The notes: generated by a model not told the origin, from the sequence alone. A DNA stretch of 64,000 nucleotides from an uncultured Aliiroseovarius sp. (GCF_947497285.1 NZ_CANMFT010000003.1:124001-188000); one strand, 5' to 3'. Counted from the first letter of the stretch, positions 45,200 to 54,703 are shown. Made by a program: numbers and translations.

Positions 45200-45819
45200 G
45201 GGAAAGGCATTACCGCATCACCCGGTTGCCATGGCTGATATTTGTGCATGACGCGAGCAAGCCGGTCGCTGGTCAAAAAAGTCTCTAACCAAGCGGAAAC
45301 GCGTGGTGTCGCGTCACGGTCAAAGCGCGGTTTGTCGATCATCGCAAACTGGCGCACGAAGGGCAGGATCGCCAGATCAGCAAGCCGCGGGGACGGGCCG
45401 AACAGCCAACCTTTGGTCAGCTGGTTTTCCAACGCCGCCAGCAATGTCATCGCGTCTTGCCGCGTTGCCTCGGGGTCGCTTTGCGGATGGCGCACGGCAT
45501 ACTTGGTCAGGTCCAGCGCCGTCTTGAAGGGACCGTCGAAGGTCTGGATCAAGGCGTCACCGGCATCTGGCATCAGCAGCAGGTTTTCGGGGTCATGCTG
45601 GCGCAGCGCCCAAAGCATGATGTCATGGCTTTCATCCACAACGCCCTGATCCGTCAGCAAGCAAGGCACCGTCGCTGAAGGGGAAGTGTCCAGAAAGGCC
45701 TGCGGTTTGTCGCGCAACAGGATCTCGCGCAGATCGACCTGAACGCCACTGCTGGCAATCGCCAACCGGGCGCGGATTGCATAGGGACAGCGGCGAAAGG
45801 AATAGAGGATCGGGATCAT
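45196..45819 (-). CDS. Glutathione S-transferase family protein
   Basis: The 207-residue product has the thioredoxin-like N-terminal domain (YSFRRCPYAIRARLAI, ATVPCLLTDQGVVDES) and a helical C-terminal GST domain. The CPYAIR motif resembles glutaredoxin-2-like and omega-class GSTs that use Cys, not Tyr or Ser, chemistry. ATG 45819 has AAAGG seven bases upstream; the frame is open to 45894 without support. Function is general glutathione-dependent detoxification or reduction, unproven. Confidence 0.85.
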   Translation of the reverse strand: MIPILYSFRRCPYAIRARLAIASSGVQVDLREILLRDKPQAFLDTSPSATVPCLLTDQGVVDESHDIMLWALRQHDPENLLLMPDAGDALIQTFDGPFKTALDLTKYAVRHPQSDPEATRQDAMTLLAALENQLTKGWLFGPSPRLADLAILPFVRQFAMIDKPRFDRDATPRVSAWLETFLTSDRLARVMHKYQPWQPGDAVMPFP

Positions 45820-45879
45820 GGGCGACCTTTTGCGGTTTGGCACGATGATTTCGCACTGAACCTGCGATTGCAACCGACC

Positions 45880-45912
45880 AAAAAAAGACCCCACCCAATG
45901 CAGGGCGGGGTC
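45880..45912 (-). terminator. Rho-independent terminator downstream of ccrM
   Basis: On the minus strand GACCCCGCCC / GGGTGGGGTC (10 bp, one G-T pair) with a TGCATT loop is followed by seven T residues. It lies about 90 bp beyond the ccrM stop and before the GST gene. Confidence 0.9.
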
Positions 45913-46000
45913 AGTTGAGAAGTGCCGTGGCGGCGGGCCACAGGCACAGGCGGTACCTCGTATTGCGCGCGCAGGGATCTGCGTCGCACAGATTTCAGGA

Positions 46001-47213
<1,213 letters not shown>

Positions 47214-47215
<2 letters not shown>

Positions 47216-47852
47216 AGTCACTTACATATTTATCTTGATACAAGATATTGTGTACCGGCTTGAACGAACGTCTATGGTGTGGGGTCACACCAAGATTTTG
47301 AAGCGCCAACCTGTGGCTTTTTGACGGGTATCCTGCGTTCGTTTCCCAACCATAGCCCGGATGCTGTTGCGCCAAATCCACCATGATCCGATCCCGACAG
47401 GTTTTGGCGACGATCGAAGCGGCGGAAATCGACAGTGACCGTGCGTCTCCTTTGATGATGGTCTCAGAGGAAATGGTCAGTCCACGGGGGGTCATATTTC
47501 CATCGATCAGCAGATGATCCGGGGCTTGGATCAGCCCGGCAACAGCGCGTTCCATGGCCAGATGGCTGGCGCGCAGGATGTTGATCTCGTCGATCTCTTC
47601 AACCGAAGCATGCGCGATGGAAACATCCGCGGTCGCGGCAATCAGGTCATAAAGCGCGACGCGCCTTTTCGCAGACAGCGCCTTGGAATCGTTAAGTCCC
47701 TCGGGGATATTGTTCGGGTCAAGCACAACCGCAGCGGCGGTTACCGGGCCAGCCAGCGGGCCGCGCCCCACCTCGTCCACGCCCGCGACACGGCAATATC
47801 CGCGCGACAGAGCGGCGGTTTCAAAGCTGAAGTCAGGCAAAGGCTTGGTCAT
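47214..47852 (-). CDS. rnhB: Ribonuclease HII
   Basis: Cuts the RNA strand of RNA-DNA hybrids and initiates removal of single ribonucleotides. The 212-residue product has the RNase HII motifs GVDEVGRGPLAGPV (catalytic Asp-Glu), LLIDGN, KGDARSLSISAASIVAK and HPGYGWETNAGYPSKSH. ATG 47852 is chosen to match family N-termini; ATG 47867, with GGCAGG directly before it, is possible. ccrM follows after 112 bp in the same direction; rnhB-ccrM adjacency is conserved in many Alphaproteobacteria. Confidence 0.94.
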
Positions 47853-47889
47853 GCCCTTTGGGTGGCCCATCCTGCCAAGGCCCGCAAGC

Positions 47890-47918
47890 AAAAAAAGGGC
47901 GGGAGGAAACCTCCCGCC
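47890..47918 (-). terminator. Rho-independent terminator of the His-rich protein gene
   Basis: Perfect 9-bp stem GGCGGGAGG / CCTCCCGCC with a three-base loop, followed on the minus strand by C and seven T residues. It lies between the gene at 47970 and rnhB, so rnhB needs its own promoter. Confidence 0.93.
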
Positions 47919-47969
47919 AGTTTGGCGGCGCACCGGGTTAAGGGGATGGTGCCCCGCGGCTCGATGGGC

Positions 47970-48533
47970 CTAGCGGGACCGCACGATGCGAAACCCTTTG
48001 TTCTGCAAGCACACCGGCTCATAAACATCGCGCGGCACGTATTTACCGTATCTGTCGCGCACAACTATGGTGTCCAAGCAAGCGCGGGGCAGCTTCACAC
48101 GCCGATCGATGCGCTTCTGCAGGCAAGACCTGCCCATGTATTTCGACCGACCGAACTGCGTGTCGAACCGTTTCAGGCAAGAGGCAGGAAGCGCGTTATA
48201 GCGATCGACCTTATGGGGGGTCTTTGCGACCGGTTTGTGCGGGCGCTTTGAGGGGTGCCCATGTGGGTGGTGACCATGCGGCCGGTGCACATGCGGGCGG
48301 TGTCCACCGTGGCGATGGGTTGCGACGGGCTTGCGCGCGTCGTCTTTTTTGTCAGACAACAGGACACCAATCGTCGCAATGCCCAGAATGGCGGCAAGGA
48401 ATGGTGCAATATCGGAATCGTCTTTACGTAGTTGGCGCGTGTCTTGTGCAGTCGCCGGCGAGGTCGCCAGCGCCAGCGCCAATGCCGCACTGAGCAGCAT
48501 TTTCAAGGGGGAAGCGGTGAAGCAGCGGGTCAT
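47970..48533 (-). CDS. Secreted histidine-rich protein, function unknown
   Basis: The 187-residue product has an N-terminal signal peptide (hydrophobic core MLLSAALALALATS, cleavage near TAQ), a short hydrophobic stretch (IAPFLAAILGIATIGVLL, about 45-65) and then a His-rich segment with many HxH/HGH pairs (THRHGGHRPHVHRPHGHHPH and further). The C-terminal 80 residues have four Cys (ASCLKRFDT, RSCLQKRID, RACLDTI, PVCLQNK) likely paired in disulfides. The layout suggests periplasmic metal binding, but I do not recognise a named family. ATG 48533 or 48536 follows AAAGGAAAC. Confidence 0.8.
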   Translation of the reverse strand: MTRCFTASPLKMLLSAALALALATSPATAQDTRQLRKDDSDIAPFLAAILGIATIGVLLSDKKDDARKPVATHRHGGHRPHVHRPHGHHPHGHPSKRPHKPVAKTPHKVDRYNALPASCLKRFDTQFGRSKYMGRSCLQKRIDRRVKLPRACLDTIVVRDRYGKYVPRDVYEPVCLQNKGFRIVRSR

Positions 48534-48686
48534 CATGTTTCCTTTCAAAAAAGGCATCCAAGGGACGCGGGGAAGGTGTAGAAACCGTCGCCCATTGCTG
48601 CTTTGACAGGCAATAACAGCCACAGGTCATGCCCTGGCCATGGCTTTGATATTGAATAACCACCGGTCCCACCGCATGGTTGGCGC

Positions 48687-48974
48687 ATGATGAAACAGAT
48701 ACTCTTTTCCCTTGCGCTTGCTGCCGTTGCCCTGCCCGCTCAGGCTGGGTGTTATGCGGACTACAAGGCCAAGCAGGATGATCCCCTGAAATTGCACTAT
48801 GGTGTAATGGAATTGCCTGAAACGGCATGTGAAAACCGGAAGGCCGCGGCGACCCAGATCCGGGCGCGGCTTGCCGATCAGGGCTGGCTTCTTCTGAAGG
48901 TGCAGTCCATTTTTGACGAAGCAGGTCTTGCAGAAAGGAAAGAGAGTGCCGGAGCCTACTTCCTTCGCTACTGA
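48687..48974 (+). CDS. Small secreted protein, 95 residues, function unknown
   Basis: Signal peptide (MMKQILFSLALAAVALPAQA, cleavage before GCYADY) followed by a compact mature protein of about 75 residues with two Cys, KLHYGVMELPE and a C-terminal ARLADQGWLLLKVQSIFDE. It is divergent from the His-rich protein gene. The 3' end overlaps the start of the membrane regulator gene by 29 bp, so the two are translated from one mRNA. ATG 48690 is an alternative start. No family recognised. Confidence 0.75.
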   Translation: MMKQILFSLALAAVALPAQAGCYADYKAKQDDPLKLHYGVMELPETACENRKAAATQIRARLADQGWLLLKVQSIFDEAGLAERKESAGAYFLRY

Positions 48975-49650
48975 CGCACGACGCATGTCAAACCGCATCG
49001 TGACACTAGGAATTGTGACAATCGTCGGCGTGCTTTTGGTTGCCGCCGTTCTGTTGTTCATGACTTTGCCAGATGCCAACGCGTTCAATGCGCGCGTCGA
49101 ACAGATCTTCGTCGAAAACGACGGGCTGACGTCTGGTGCGGAAATCAAACTGTTGGAGATTCTTGCACAGTCAGGGACGGCATTTGCAGATACGTTGACC
49201 AGCTACCGCATGGTCATTTTCGTGCTGCTGGTGTTTTCGACCGCGCTGTTGATTGCCGCCTTGGTCTTTCTCATCACTATCATCGGCCTCAACCGCCGCA
49301 TGAGCGAGATTGAGCGCGCCGGTATTCAGGTCAATTCGCTTTTGATCAGCCGCGAAGAAAGGACTGTCTATCTGAACAACATGGAGTTTTCCCTGACCGA
49401 AGCCGCCATCGAAACCCTGTCTGCCCTTGCGGAGGCGCGTATGGATGAAGAGGTGCTGTCTGGGTCCGAGCTTGAGGGGCTGATTTCTGGCCGTGATCCG
49501 TCTGATTGCGACGAAGCCGCTGGAGCCACCCGCATCAAACGCCTGCGCGATGCGCTGGGCAACCAGTTGATGAGCGAGCTTTTGGTGAAAACGATCGCGC
49601 GGCGCGGCTACATGCTGTCGATCGACAAGGATGTGATCCGAATGCTCTGA
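48946..49650 (+). CDS. Membrane-anchored protein with C-terminal OmpR-like winged helix
   Basis: The 234-residue protein has two transmembrane segments (about 17-40 and 89-114) and a cytoplasmic C-terminal winged-helix domain (about 145-234) resembling the OmpR/PhoB DNA-binding fold: FSLTEAAIETLSALAEA, then ATRIKRLRDALGNQL and the wing VKTIARRGYML. The 50-residue loop between the segments would be periplasmic. The order is the reverse of ToxR/CadC, whose winged helix is N-terminal. The start is GTG 48946, with AAGGA six bases upstream; ATG 48985 lacks a ribosome-binding site. Probably a membrane-bound regulator; target unknown. Confidence 0.72.
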   Translation: MPEPTSFATDARRMSNRIVTLGIVTIVGVLLVAAVLLFMTLPDANAFNARVEQIFVENDGLTSGAEIKLLEILAQSGTAFADTLTSYRMVIFVLLVFSTALLIAALVFLITIIGLNRRMSEIERAGIQVNSLLISREERTVYLNNMEFSLTEAAIETLSALAEARMDEEVLSGSELEGLISGRDPSDCDEAAGATRIKRLRDALGNQLMSELLVKTIARRGYMLSIDKDVIRML

Positions 49651-49660
49651 CGCTGGGCGA

Positions 49661-49737
49661 TGGCGACCCCGGCAGGATTCGAACCTGCAACCTGCCCCTT
49701 AGGAGGGGGCTGCTCTATCCAGTTGAGCCACGGGGCC
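49661..49737 (-). tRNA. tRNA-Arg, anticodon CCT
   Basis: 77 nt including an encoded CCA. Acceptor GGCCCCG pairs with CGGGGTC (one G-T), the D-arm has GAGC, the anticodon stem GCCCC/GGGGC holds loop CTCCTAA with anticodon CCT (codon AGG), and the T-arm is GCAGGTTCGAATCCTGC. It lies between the membrane regulator and the LacI gene. Confidence 0.96.
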
Positions 49738-49782
49738 GTTTGGGTTGGGATAGTGATCAGAAAACGGCTTGTCCAGCGTGGT

Positions 49783-50823
49783 TTAGCGCCGTTTCAGCGT
49801 GTCTCCGGCGGCGATCTTGGGCGACAGCTCAATCCGTTCTCCGCCGCCAGCCTCACCATCTTCGGCGCTGCGGTCGGCGATGATCCGGGCCGCCGCGCGG
49901 CCGATCTCGGCGCGACAGGCATCCATTGTGGCAAGCTGGCGCGGCAGGCCATCCAGCAGTTCGACCCCATTGAAACCGGCAAGCCCGATTTGGCCTGGCA
50001 CGTCGATGCCTTGGTCAAGGCAATACAAAAGACCGCCCGCACCGATCATATCGTTGGAGTAATACAAGAAGTCGATTTCTGGTGTGCGTTTCAGCATGGC
50101 CTCGGTCATCTCGCGACCTTTGGCCAAGGCGGATCCGCCTTCATAGAACTCACGATCCGCGATTTCGACGCCTTCTTTGGCGAGCGCCTCGGTGAAGCCT
50201 TCGAACCGCTTCCGCGCGCGGTGATCAAGCGGCATCTTTGTGCCAAGAAATCCAATGTTACGATACCCGGCCTTCAGGATTGCTTGCGCCATCTTGCGCC
50301 CGGCACGTCGGTGCGAAATACCCACGCAGGCGTCGATCGCCTCGCCATCGGTGTCCATGATCTCGACCACAGGAATGCCGGCTGCTTTCAGCATTGCCTT
50401 GGATGCATCCGAATGCTCCAGCCCAGCGATGATCACGCCGGAGGGCCGCCATGACAGCATTTCGTAAAGGACTTTTTCTTCGCGTTCGGGTTTGTAATTG
50501 GTGACGCCAACAACGGGTTGCAAAGGCGTTTCGTCCAGCACTTCGTTGATGCCTGTCATCACCTCGGGGAACACCATGTTGCTGAGGGATGGGATGATCA
50601 CAGCCACAAGGTTGACCCGCTGCGAGGCAAGCGCACCGGCGATTTTGTTGGGCACATAGCCAAGCTCTTTCGAGGCTTCCAGAACCCGTTCGCGGGTCGC
50701 CTGGCTGACATCTCCACGATTTCGCAACACCCGACTGACCGTCATTTCGCTGACGCCAGAGGCTTCGGAAACGTCCCTGAGGGTCAGCGGGCGGCGGTTC
50801 GGGGGGGTGGGTCGATCAGTCAC
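49783..50823 (-). CDS. LacI-family transcriptional repressor (GntR-like subgroup)
   Basis: The 346-residue protein begins with the LacI helix-turn-helix and hinge (TLRDVSEASGVSEMTVSRVL ... YVPNKIAGALAS) and continues as a periplasmic-binding-protein-like ligand domain. Segments such as VAVIIPSLSNMVFPEVMTGI and IGFLGTKMPLDHRARKRFEGF resemble gluconate repressor GntR of E. coli. No sugar-use genes are adjacent, so the ligand is unknown. Two TGTTAG-based palindromes lie just upstream of the start, pointing to autoregulation. Confidence 0.9.
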   Translation of the reverse strand: MTDRPTPPNRRPLTLRDVSEASGVSEMTVSRVLRNRGDVSQATRERVLEASKELGYVPNKIAGALASQRVNLVAVIIPSLSNMVFPEVMTGINEVLDETPLQPVVGVTNYKPEREEKVLYEMLSWRPSGVIIAGLEHSDASKAMLKAAGIPVVEIMDTDGEAIDACVGISHRRAGRKMAQAILKAGYRNIGFLGTKMPLDHRARKRFEGFTEALAKEGVEIADREFYEGGSALAKGREMTEAMLKRTPEIDFLYYSNDMIGAGGLLYCLDQGIDVPGQIGLAGFNGVELLDGLPRQLATMDACRAEIGRAAARIIADRSAEDGEAGGGERIELSPKIAAGDTLKRR

Positions 50824-50855
50824 GAAACTGTCCTAGCATGTCTGTTATTGCACAC

Positions 50856-50871
50856 ATGTTAGCGATAAAGT
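50856..50871. promoter_or_regulatory. GntR-like operator half-matched site upstream of the LacI gene
   Basis: ATGTTAGCGATAAAGT matches the E. coli GntR operator ATGTTA-N4-TAACAT in the whole first half and four of six bases of the second. It lies 33 bp before the repressor start. Confidence 0.5.
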
Positions 50872-50902
50872 GAAGCTTGGCAATGCCCTCTTTTCACTGC
50901 GA

Positions 50903-50915
50903 TGTTAGACTAACA
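50903..50915. promoter_or_regulatory. Perfect 13-bp palindrome TGTTAGACTAACA upstream of the LacI gene
   Basis: TGTTAG-A-CTAACA is exactly symmetrical and shares TGTTAG with the site at 50856. Its centre is about 46 bp from the first site, about four and a half helical turns, a spacing compatible with cooperative or looping repression. It sits just beyond the stop of the phosphatase gene. Confidence 0.55.
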
Positions 50916-50918
50916 GGC

Positions 50919-51692
50919 CTAGACCAAACGCCTGACCAAAGCATCATGAAGTTGCGGCGCGCCAGCCACCATGCCTGACAGCTGCGGTGTGGGGTTGTTG
51001 AAGCGCGCAGCCAGCCGTGATTTGTCAGAGACTTTGCCGCCGGCCTCTTCGACGATCAGGCTTCCGGCCGCAACATCCCATTCCCAGGTCGGGCGCAGGG
51101 TCAGCATGGCGTCATACCGCCCCTCGCCCACCAACGCCAACCGATAAGCCAGCGAACTGCGAAACTGCCGGTTCACGGGCGGTGCCTTTGCGTCAGTCCA
51201 AAACCAAGGCTCGAAATTGGCCTTCGTCGCAAGCACGGTCGCGTCAGTCACGTCAGATTGGGCGCTGACGGAAAGCGCCGTGTTGTTCAGGGTCGCCCCC
51301 TGTCCGCGCGCCGCGGCGTAAAGCTTGTCCAGCATGGGAAGATAGACAACGGCTGCCTCGACGATGCCATTGCGGGCGATGGCCAGAGAATGGGACCAGG
51401 TTCGTGACCCTTCGATGAAAGACCGGGTGCCGTCGATCGGGTCGACAATGAAGACTTGGTCTGCATCCAGCCGCGCCGCGGTGTCTTCGGTTTCCTCTGA
51501 CAGCCAGCCATATCCGGGGCGCGCGCTGGTCAGACCTTCGCGCAGCATTCGGTCCACTGCCAGATCGGCTTCGGTCACGGGGCCTTGCCCCCCGGGCTTG
51601 TCCCAGCGCTGGGCGTCGCCGTGAAAATAGCCGGTTGCCAGCTTGCCAGCTTCGCGCGCGGCGTCGATCAGAAGGGAAAGGTCATCAGTCAC
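50919..51692 (-). CDS. Inositol-monophosphatase-family phosphatase (histidinol-phosphatase/CysQ-like)
   Basis: The 257-residue product has the IMPase metal motifs GPVTEADLAVDR, LSEET, VDPIDGTRSF and WEWDVAAGSLIVEEAGG. Substrate could be inositol phosphate, histidinol phosphate or PAP; the sequence alone does not decide, and a clear cysQ is already present at 20433. It overlaps the 3' end of the pmbA gene by 8 bp, so it is co-translated with it. Confidence 0.87.
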   Translation of the reverse strand: MTDDLSLLIDAAREAGKLATGYFHGDAQRWDKPGGQGPVTEADLAVDRMLREGLTSARPGYGWLSEETEDTAARLDADQVFIVDPIDGTRSFIEGSRTWSHSLAIARNGIVEAAVVYLPMLDKLYAAARGQGATLNNTALSVSAQSDVTDATVLATKANFEPWFWTDAKAPPVNRQFRSSLAYRLALVGEGRYDAMLTLRPTWEWDVAAGSLIVEEAGGKVSDKSRLAARFNNPTPQLSGMVAGAPQLHDALVRRLV

Positions 51693-53031
51693 CGGCCAAC
51701 GTCATCCCGTCGATCAGCAGGCTTGGAACCATCCGGCTAAGATGGGTTTCGGCGTCATTGGCAGGAATGATGCGCCCCAGCATATCGCGAAGATTGCCCG
51801 CGATGGTGCATTCATTCACCGGATAGGCGATTTGCCCGTTTTCAACCCAGAACCCCGACGCACCGCGCGAATAGTCCCCGGTCGTGGGGTTGATTGTGGA
51901 CCCAATCATCGACGTGACCAAAAGCCCCGTGCCCATCTGGGCAATCAGATCATCGCGGGTCATATTGCCCTGCGTTAGGGTCACATTTGAGATCGAAGGC
52001 GAGGGTGGAGACGATGTGCCCCGCGAGGCGCTTGCCGTGCTTCTCAAGCCCAGCTTATGTGCGGTGGCAAGATCCATCGTCCACCCAGTCAGCATGCCGT
52101 TGTCGATGATTTTGCGACGATAGGTTGCCAGCCCCTCGCCATCAAAAGGGCGTGTACCGGATATCCGGGGGCGATGCGGGTCCTCGATCAGGTCTATCCC
52201 GTCAGGCAAAACCTGTTCCCCCAAGGCGTCGCGCAGCCACGACGACCCTCGCGCAATCGACGCCCCGTTTACGGCGGCCAGAAGGTGTCCGACCAGCGAC
52301 GAGGAAATGCGTTCATCAAACAAAACCGGATAAGCGCCAGTCGGGGGCTTGCGCGCGCCCGCACGTTCGACTGTGCGATTGCCGGCCTTGGTGCCGATCT
52401 CATGCGCGCTGGGCAGATCTGCCTGAAACGTCCGCATTTCACCTGCATAGTCGCGTTCCATCGCAGCGCCCTCGCCGGTAATTGCTACGACCGAAATGGC
52501 GCGGTTTGTGCGCCCATATCCCCCCGAAAAGCCATTGCTGGTGGTCAAATGAAACTGATGCCGCCCATAGCCTGCAGAACTGGTGGACACTTGTGTGACT
52601 CCCTTGACCGCCAAAGCTGCGGCTTCAGCTTCGGCTGCGTCGCGTTCCAGCATGGCGGGGTCGGGTTCATCTGCCGGGTCAACAAGCTCCAGCGCATCAA
52701 GATCCCAGCTGCGCGCCAGATCAGGCGCCTCTGCCAAACGAATATGGGGATCGTCTGGTGCCTCTTTCGCCATCGCCACCGCACGTTCAGCCATCGTTTC
52801 GATGGTCAGGGCCGAGGTGTCAGAGGCCGAAACGCAGGCTTGCCGCTGCCCCACCAAAACCCGCAACCCGATATCAATGCCCTCGGACCGTTCAGCATGT
52901 TCAAGCTTGCCATTCAACACGTCGATGGACAGCGATGTTCCATCGACGGCCAGCGCATCGGCCTGGTCGGCGCCAGCGTTGCGGGCGGCATCCAGCAGGT
53001 GTTGGGTCAGCCGTTCAAGCGTGTCGGTCAT
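51685..53031 (-). CDS. pmbA: PmbA/TldE, TldD-partner peptidase subunit
   Basis: The 448-residue protein belongs to the TldD/PmbA family, whose heterodimer degrades unfolded peptides and matures microcin B17 and modified RiPP leaders. PmbA (TldE) lacks the zinc motif HExxxH, as here, and relies on the TldD partner, which is not in this window. Typical segments are LDAARNAGADQADALAVDG, IGLRVLVGQRQACVSASDTS and GASGFWVENGQIAYPVNECTI. AAGGA precedes ATG 53031. It overlaps the phosphatase gene downstream and is divergent from the SDR gene. Confidence 0.92.
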   Translation of the reverse strand: MTDTLERLTQHLLDAARNAGADQADALAVDGTSLSIDVLNGKLEHAERSEGIDIGLRVLVGQRQACVSASDTSALTIETMAERAVAMAKEAPDDPHIRLAEAPDLARSWDLDALELVDPADEPDPAMLERDAAEAEAAALAVKGVTQVSTSSAGYGRHQFHLTTSNGFSGGYGRTNRAISVVAITGEGAAMERDYAGEMRTFQADLPSAHEIGTKAGNRTVERAGARKPPTGAYPVLFDERISSSLVGHLLAAVNGASIARGSSWLRDALGEQVLPDGIDLIEDPHRPRISGTRPFDGEGLATYRRKIIDNGMLTGWTMDLATAHKLGLRSTASASRGTSSPPSPSISNVTLTQGNMTRDDLIAQMGTGLLVTSMIGSTINPTTGDYSRGASGFWVENGQIAYPVNECTIAGNLRDMLGRIIPANDAETHLSRMVPSLLIDGMTLAGD

Positions 53032-53143
53032 GATGGTCCTTTCTTGGTCTGTCCTTCAGGTAACGATCGACGGGCGTGGTCGCAAGGTGTCTCTGGCCTA
53101 ACGACGCGCGCTGCGCTAGCACAGAAACAAGGGAGGAATGATG

Positions 53144-53899
53144 ATGACTGACATGACCGGAAAAACAGTTCTGATCACCGGCGCAAGCCGCGGGATAGGA
53201 GAGGCTGCCGCGCATATCTTCGCCCAAGCTGGCGCGAATGTGGTGTTGACCGCGCGCGGAACTTCGCAAATCAACGCCATTGCACAAGCGATCGGGGACC
53301 GGGCGCTTGCGGTGCCCTGTGATGTCTCGCGCTGGGAAGATGTGAAAGCCGCTGTCGACGCTGCGGTGAAACGCTTCGGAACCGTTGATGTGTTGATCAA
53401 TAACGCCGGAATTATCGACCCAATTGGGCCGATAATAGACTCTAATCCGGCCGAATGGGGTCACGTGATCGACGTGAACCTGAAAGGCGTTTACTACGGC
53501 ATTCGTGCCGTGATGCCGATTATGGCCGCCCAGAAAAGCGGCTCGGTCCTGACCATCAGCTCAGGCGCGGCACATACCGCGCTGGAGGGTTGGGCGCACT
53601 ACTGTGTTTCAAAGGCTGGCGTTCACATGATGACCAAGGCGCTGCACAAAGAAGGTGCGGGCAAAGGTATTCGCGCCATGGGCCTGTCGCCCGGAACAGT
53701 GGCCACGCAGATGCAGCGCGAGATCAAGTCATCCGGCATCAACGCCGTCGCGCAACTGAAATGGTCCGACCATATCCCTCCGGAATGGCCCGCGCGCGCA
53801 CTTTTGTGGATGTGCAGTGATGATGCAGACGAATTTCTGGGCGAAGAGATTTCGCTGCGGGAAGAAGACATTCGTGACCGCGCAAAGGTTCGCGGATGA
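53144..53899 (+). CDS. Short-chain dehydrogenase/reductase
   Basis: NAD(P)-dependent oxidoreductase of the classical SDR type, 251 residues: cofactor loop TGASRGIG, NNAG, catalytic Ser in TISSG and YxxxK in YCVSK. Start is one of three adjacent ATG codons; 53144 is preferred because GGAGG (53132-53136) is seven bases upstream. It overlaps the enoyl-CoA hydratase gene by 4 bp, suggesting a short beta-oxidation-like or CoA-linked pathway. Substrate unknown. Confidence 0.88.
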   Translation: MTDMTGKTVLITGASRGIGEAAAHIFAQAGANVVLTARGTSQINAIAQAIGDRALAVPCDVSRWEDVKAAVDAAVKRFGTVDVLINNAGIIDPIGPIIDSNPAEWGHVIDVNLKGVYYGIRAVMPIMAAQKSGSVLTISSGAAHTALEGWAHYCVSKAGVHMMTKALHKEGAGKGIRAMGLSPGTVATQMQREIKSSGINAVAQLKWSDHIPPEWPARALLWMCSDDADEFLGEEISLREEDIRDRAKVRG

Positions 53900-54507
53900 T
53901 CGACGTCACAAAAGAGGGCGGCGTCTGGACGGTTACAATCAACCGCCCTGACAAAGCAAATTCGTTGACCAAAACGATGCTTGAAGAGCTTGACCAGATT
54001 GCTCAAGATGCAGCAGGTGATGCGCGCGTTCTGTTGTTAACGGGCGCAGGCAAGGTGTTTTCAGCTGGCGCAGATCTGGACGAGGCGCGCGCAGGTTTGG
54101 CCACTGACGACGTATGGGAACGGCTGTCCGGCGCGATTGCCGCAGCGCCTTGCCTGACCATTGCCGCCCTGAACGGAACGCTGGCTGGGGGCGCTTTCGG
54201 CATGGCCTTGGCGTGCGATTTGCGTATCGCCGTGCCAGAAGCGAAATTTTTCTATCCGGTGATGAAGCTGGGGTTCTTGCCGCAACCATCTGATCCGGCG
54301 CGAATGGAGGCTTTGATCGGTCCGGCGCGCACCAAGATGATCCTTATGGCAGGACAAAAAGTATCGGCTGACGAAGCGGTGCAGTGGGGCCTGATTGATC
54401 GCGTCGTGCCGGCAGATGACCTAATGCGAGCGGCCTTGGAGCTGGCTGAACATGCGCGCGGGCAAACCGCCCAGCATGTCGCCCGGATGAAAGCGATGAT
54501 GGGGTGA
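53896..54507 (+). CDS. Short enoyl-CoA hydratase/isomerase-family protein
   Basis: Crotonase-fold protein of only 203 residues (usual about 255-260). It has the N-terminal TINRPDKANSL, the CoA oxyanion motif AGADLDEA and LNGTLAGGAFGMALACDLRIA. The region that normally carries the catalytic Glu pair (FxxPE...GG) reads FFYPVMKLGFLPQPSDPARM, so at least the first Glu is absent, making a simple hydratase doubtful. Translation is coupled to the SDR by a 4-bp overlap. A 190-bp gap follows, in which I see no gene. Confidence 0.82.
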   Translation: MIDVTKEGGVWTVTINRPDKANSLTKTMLEELDQIAQDAAGDARVLLLTGAGKVFSAGADLDEARAGLATDDVWERLSGAIAAAPCLTIAALNGTLAGGAFGMALACDLRIAVPEAKFFYPVMKLGFLPQPSDPARMEALIGPARTKMILMAGQKVSADEAVQWGLIDRVVPADDLMRAALELAEHARGQTAQHVARMKAMMG

Positions 54508-54703
54508 TTGTGGCTCTATCCAACCCCAATTGCGCCATTTGTTGCGTGACTCTTTTAGATGAACCTCGTCGGCTATGACACCATTCCATAGCGCCGCTTT
54601 TCACCCAAAGTCGCGCCAAAAGCACAGAATCCTTGCCCTTTGAGGTCAAACCGCTATCCATGCGGAACAGTTTCACAAGGACTCTTTCTGTAAGGGGATG
54701 GAC

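Noticed and set aside
48224-48493. Repeated CAC/CAT tract that could suggest a DNA repeat or CRISPR-like array.
   Set aside because: It encodes the His-rich stretch of the minus-strand protein; the repeats are irregular and have no spacers.
54508-54703. 190-bp gap between the crotonase and MscS genes.
   Set aside because: No gene, repeat or convincing promoter could be seen; reported as empty.
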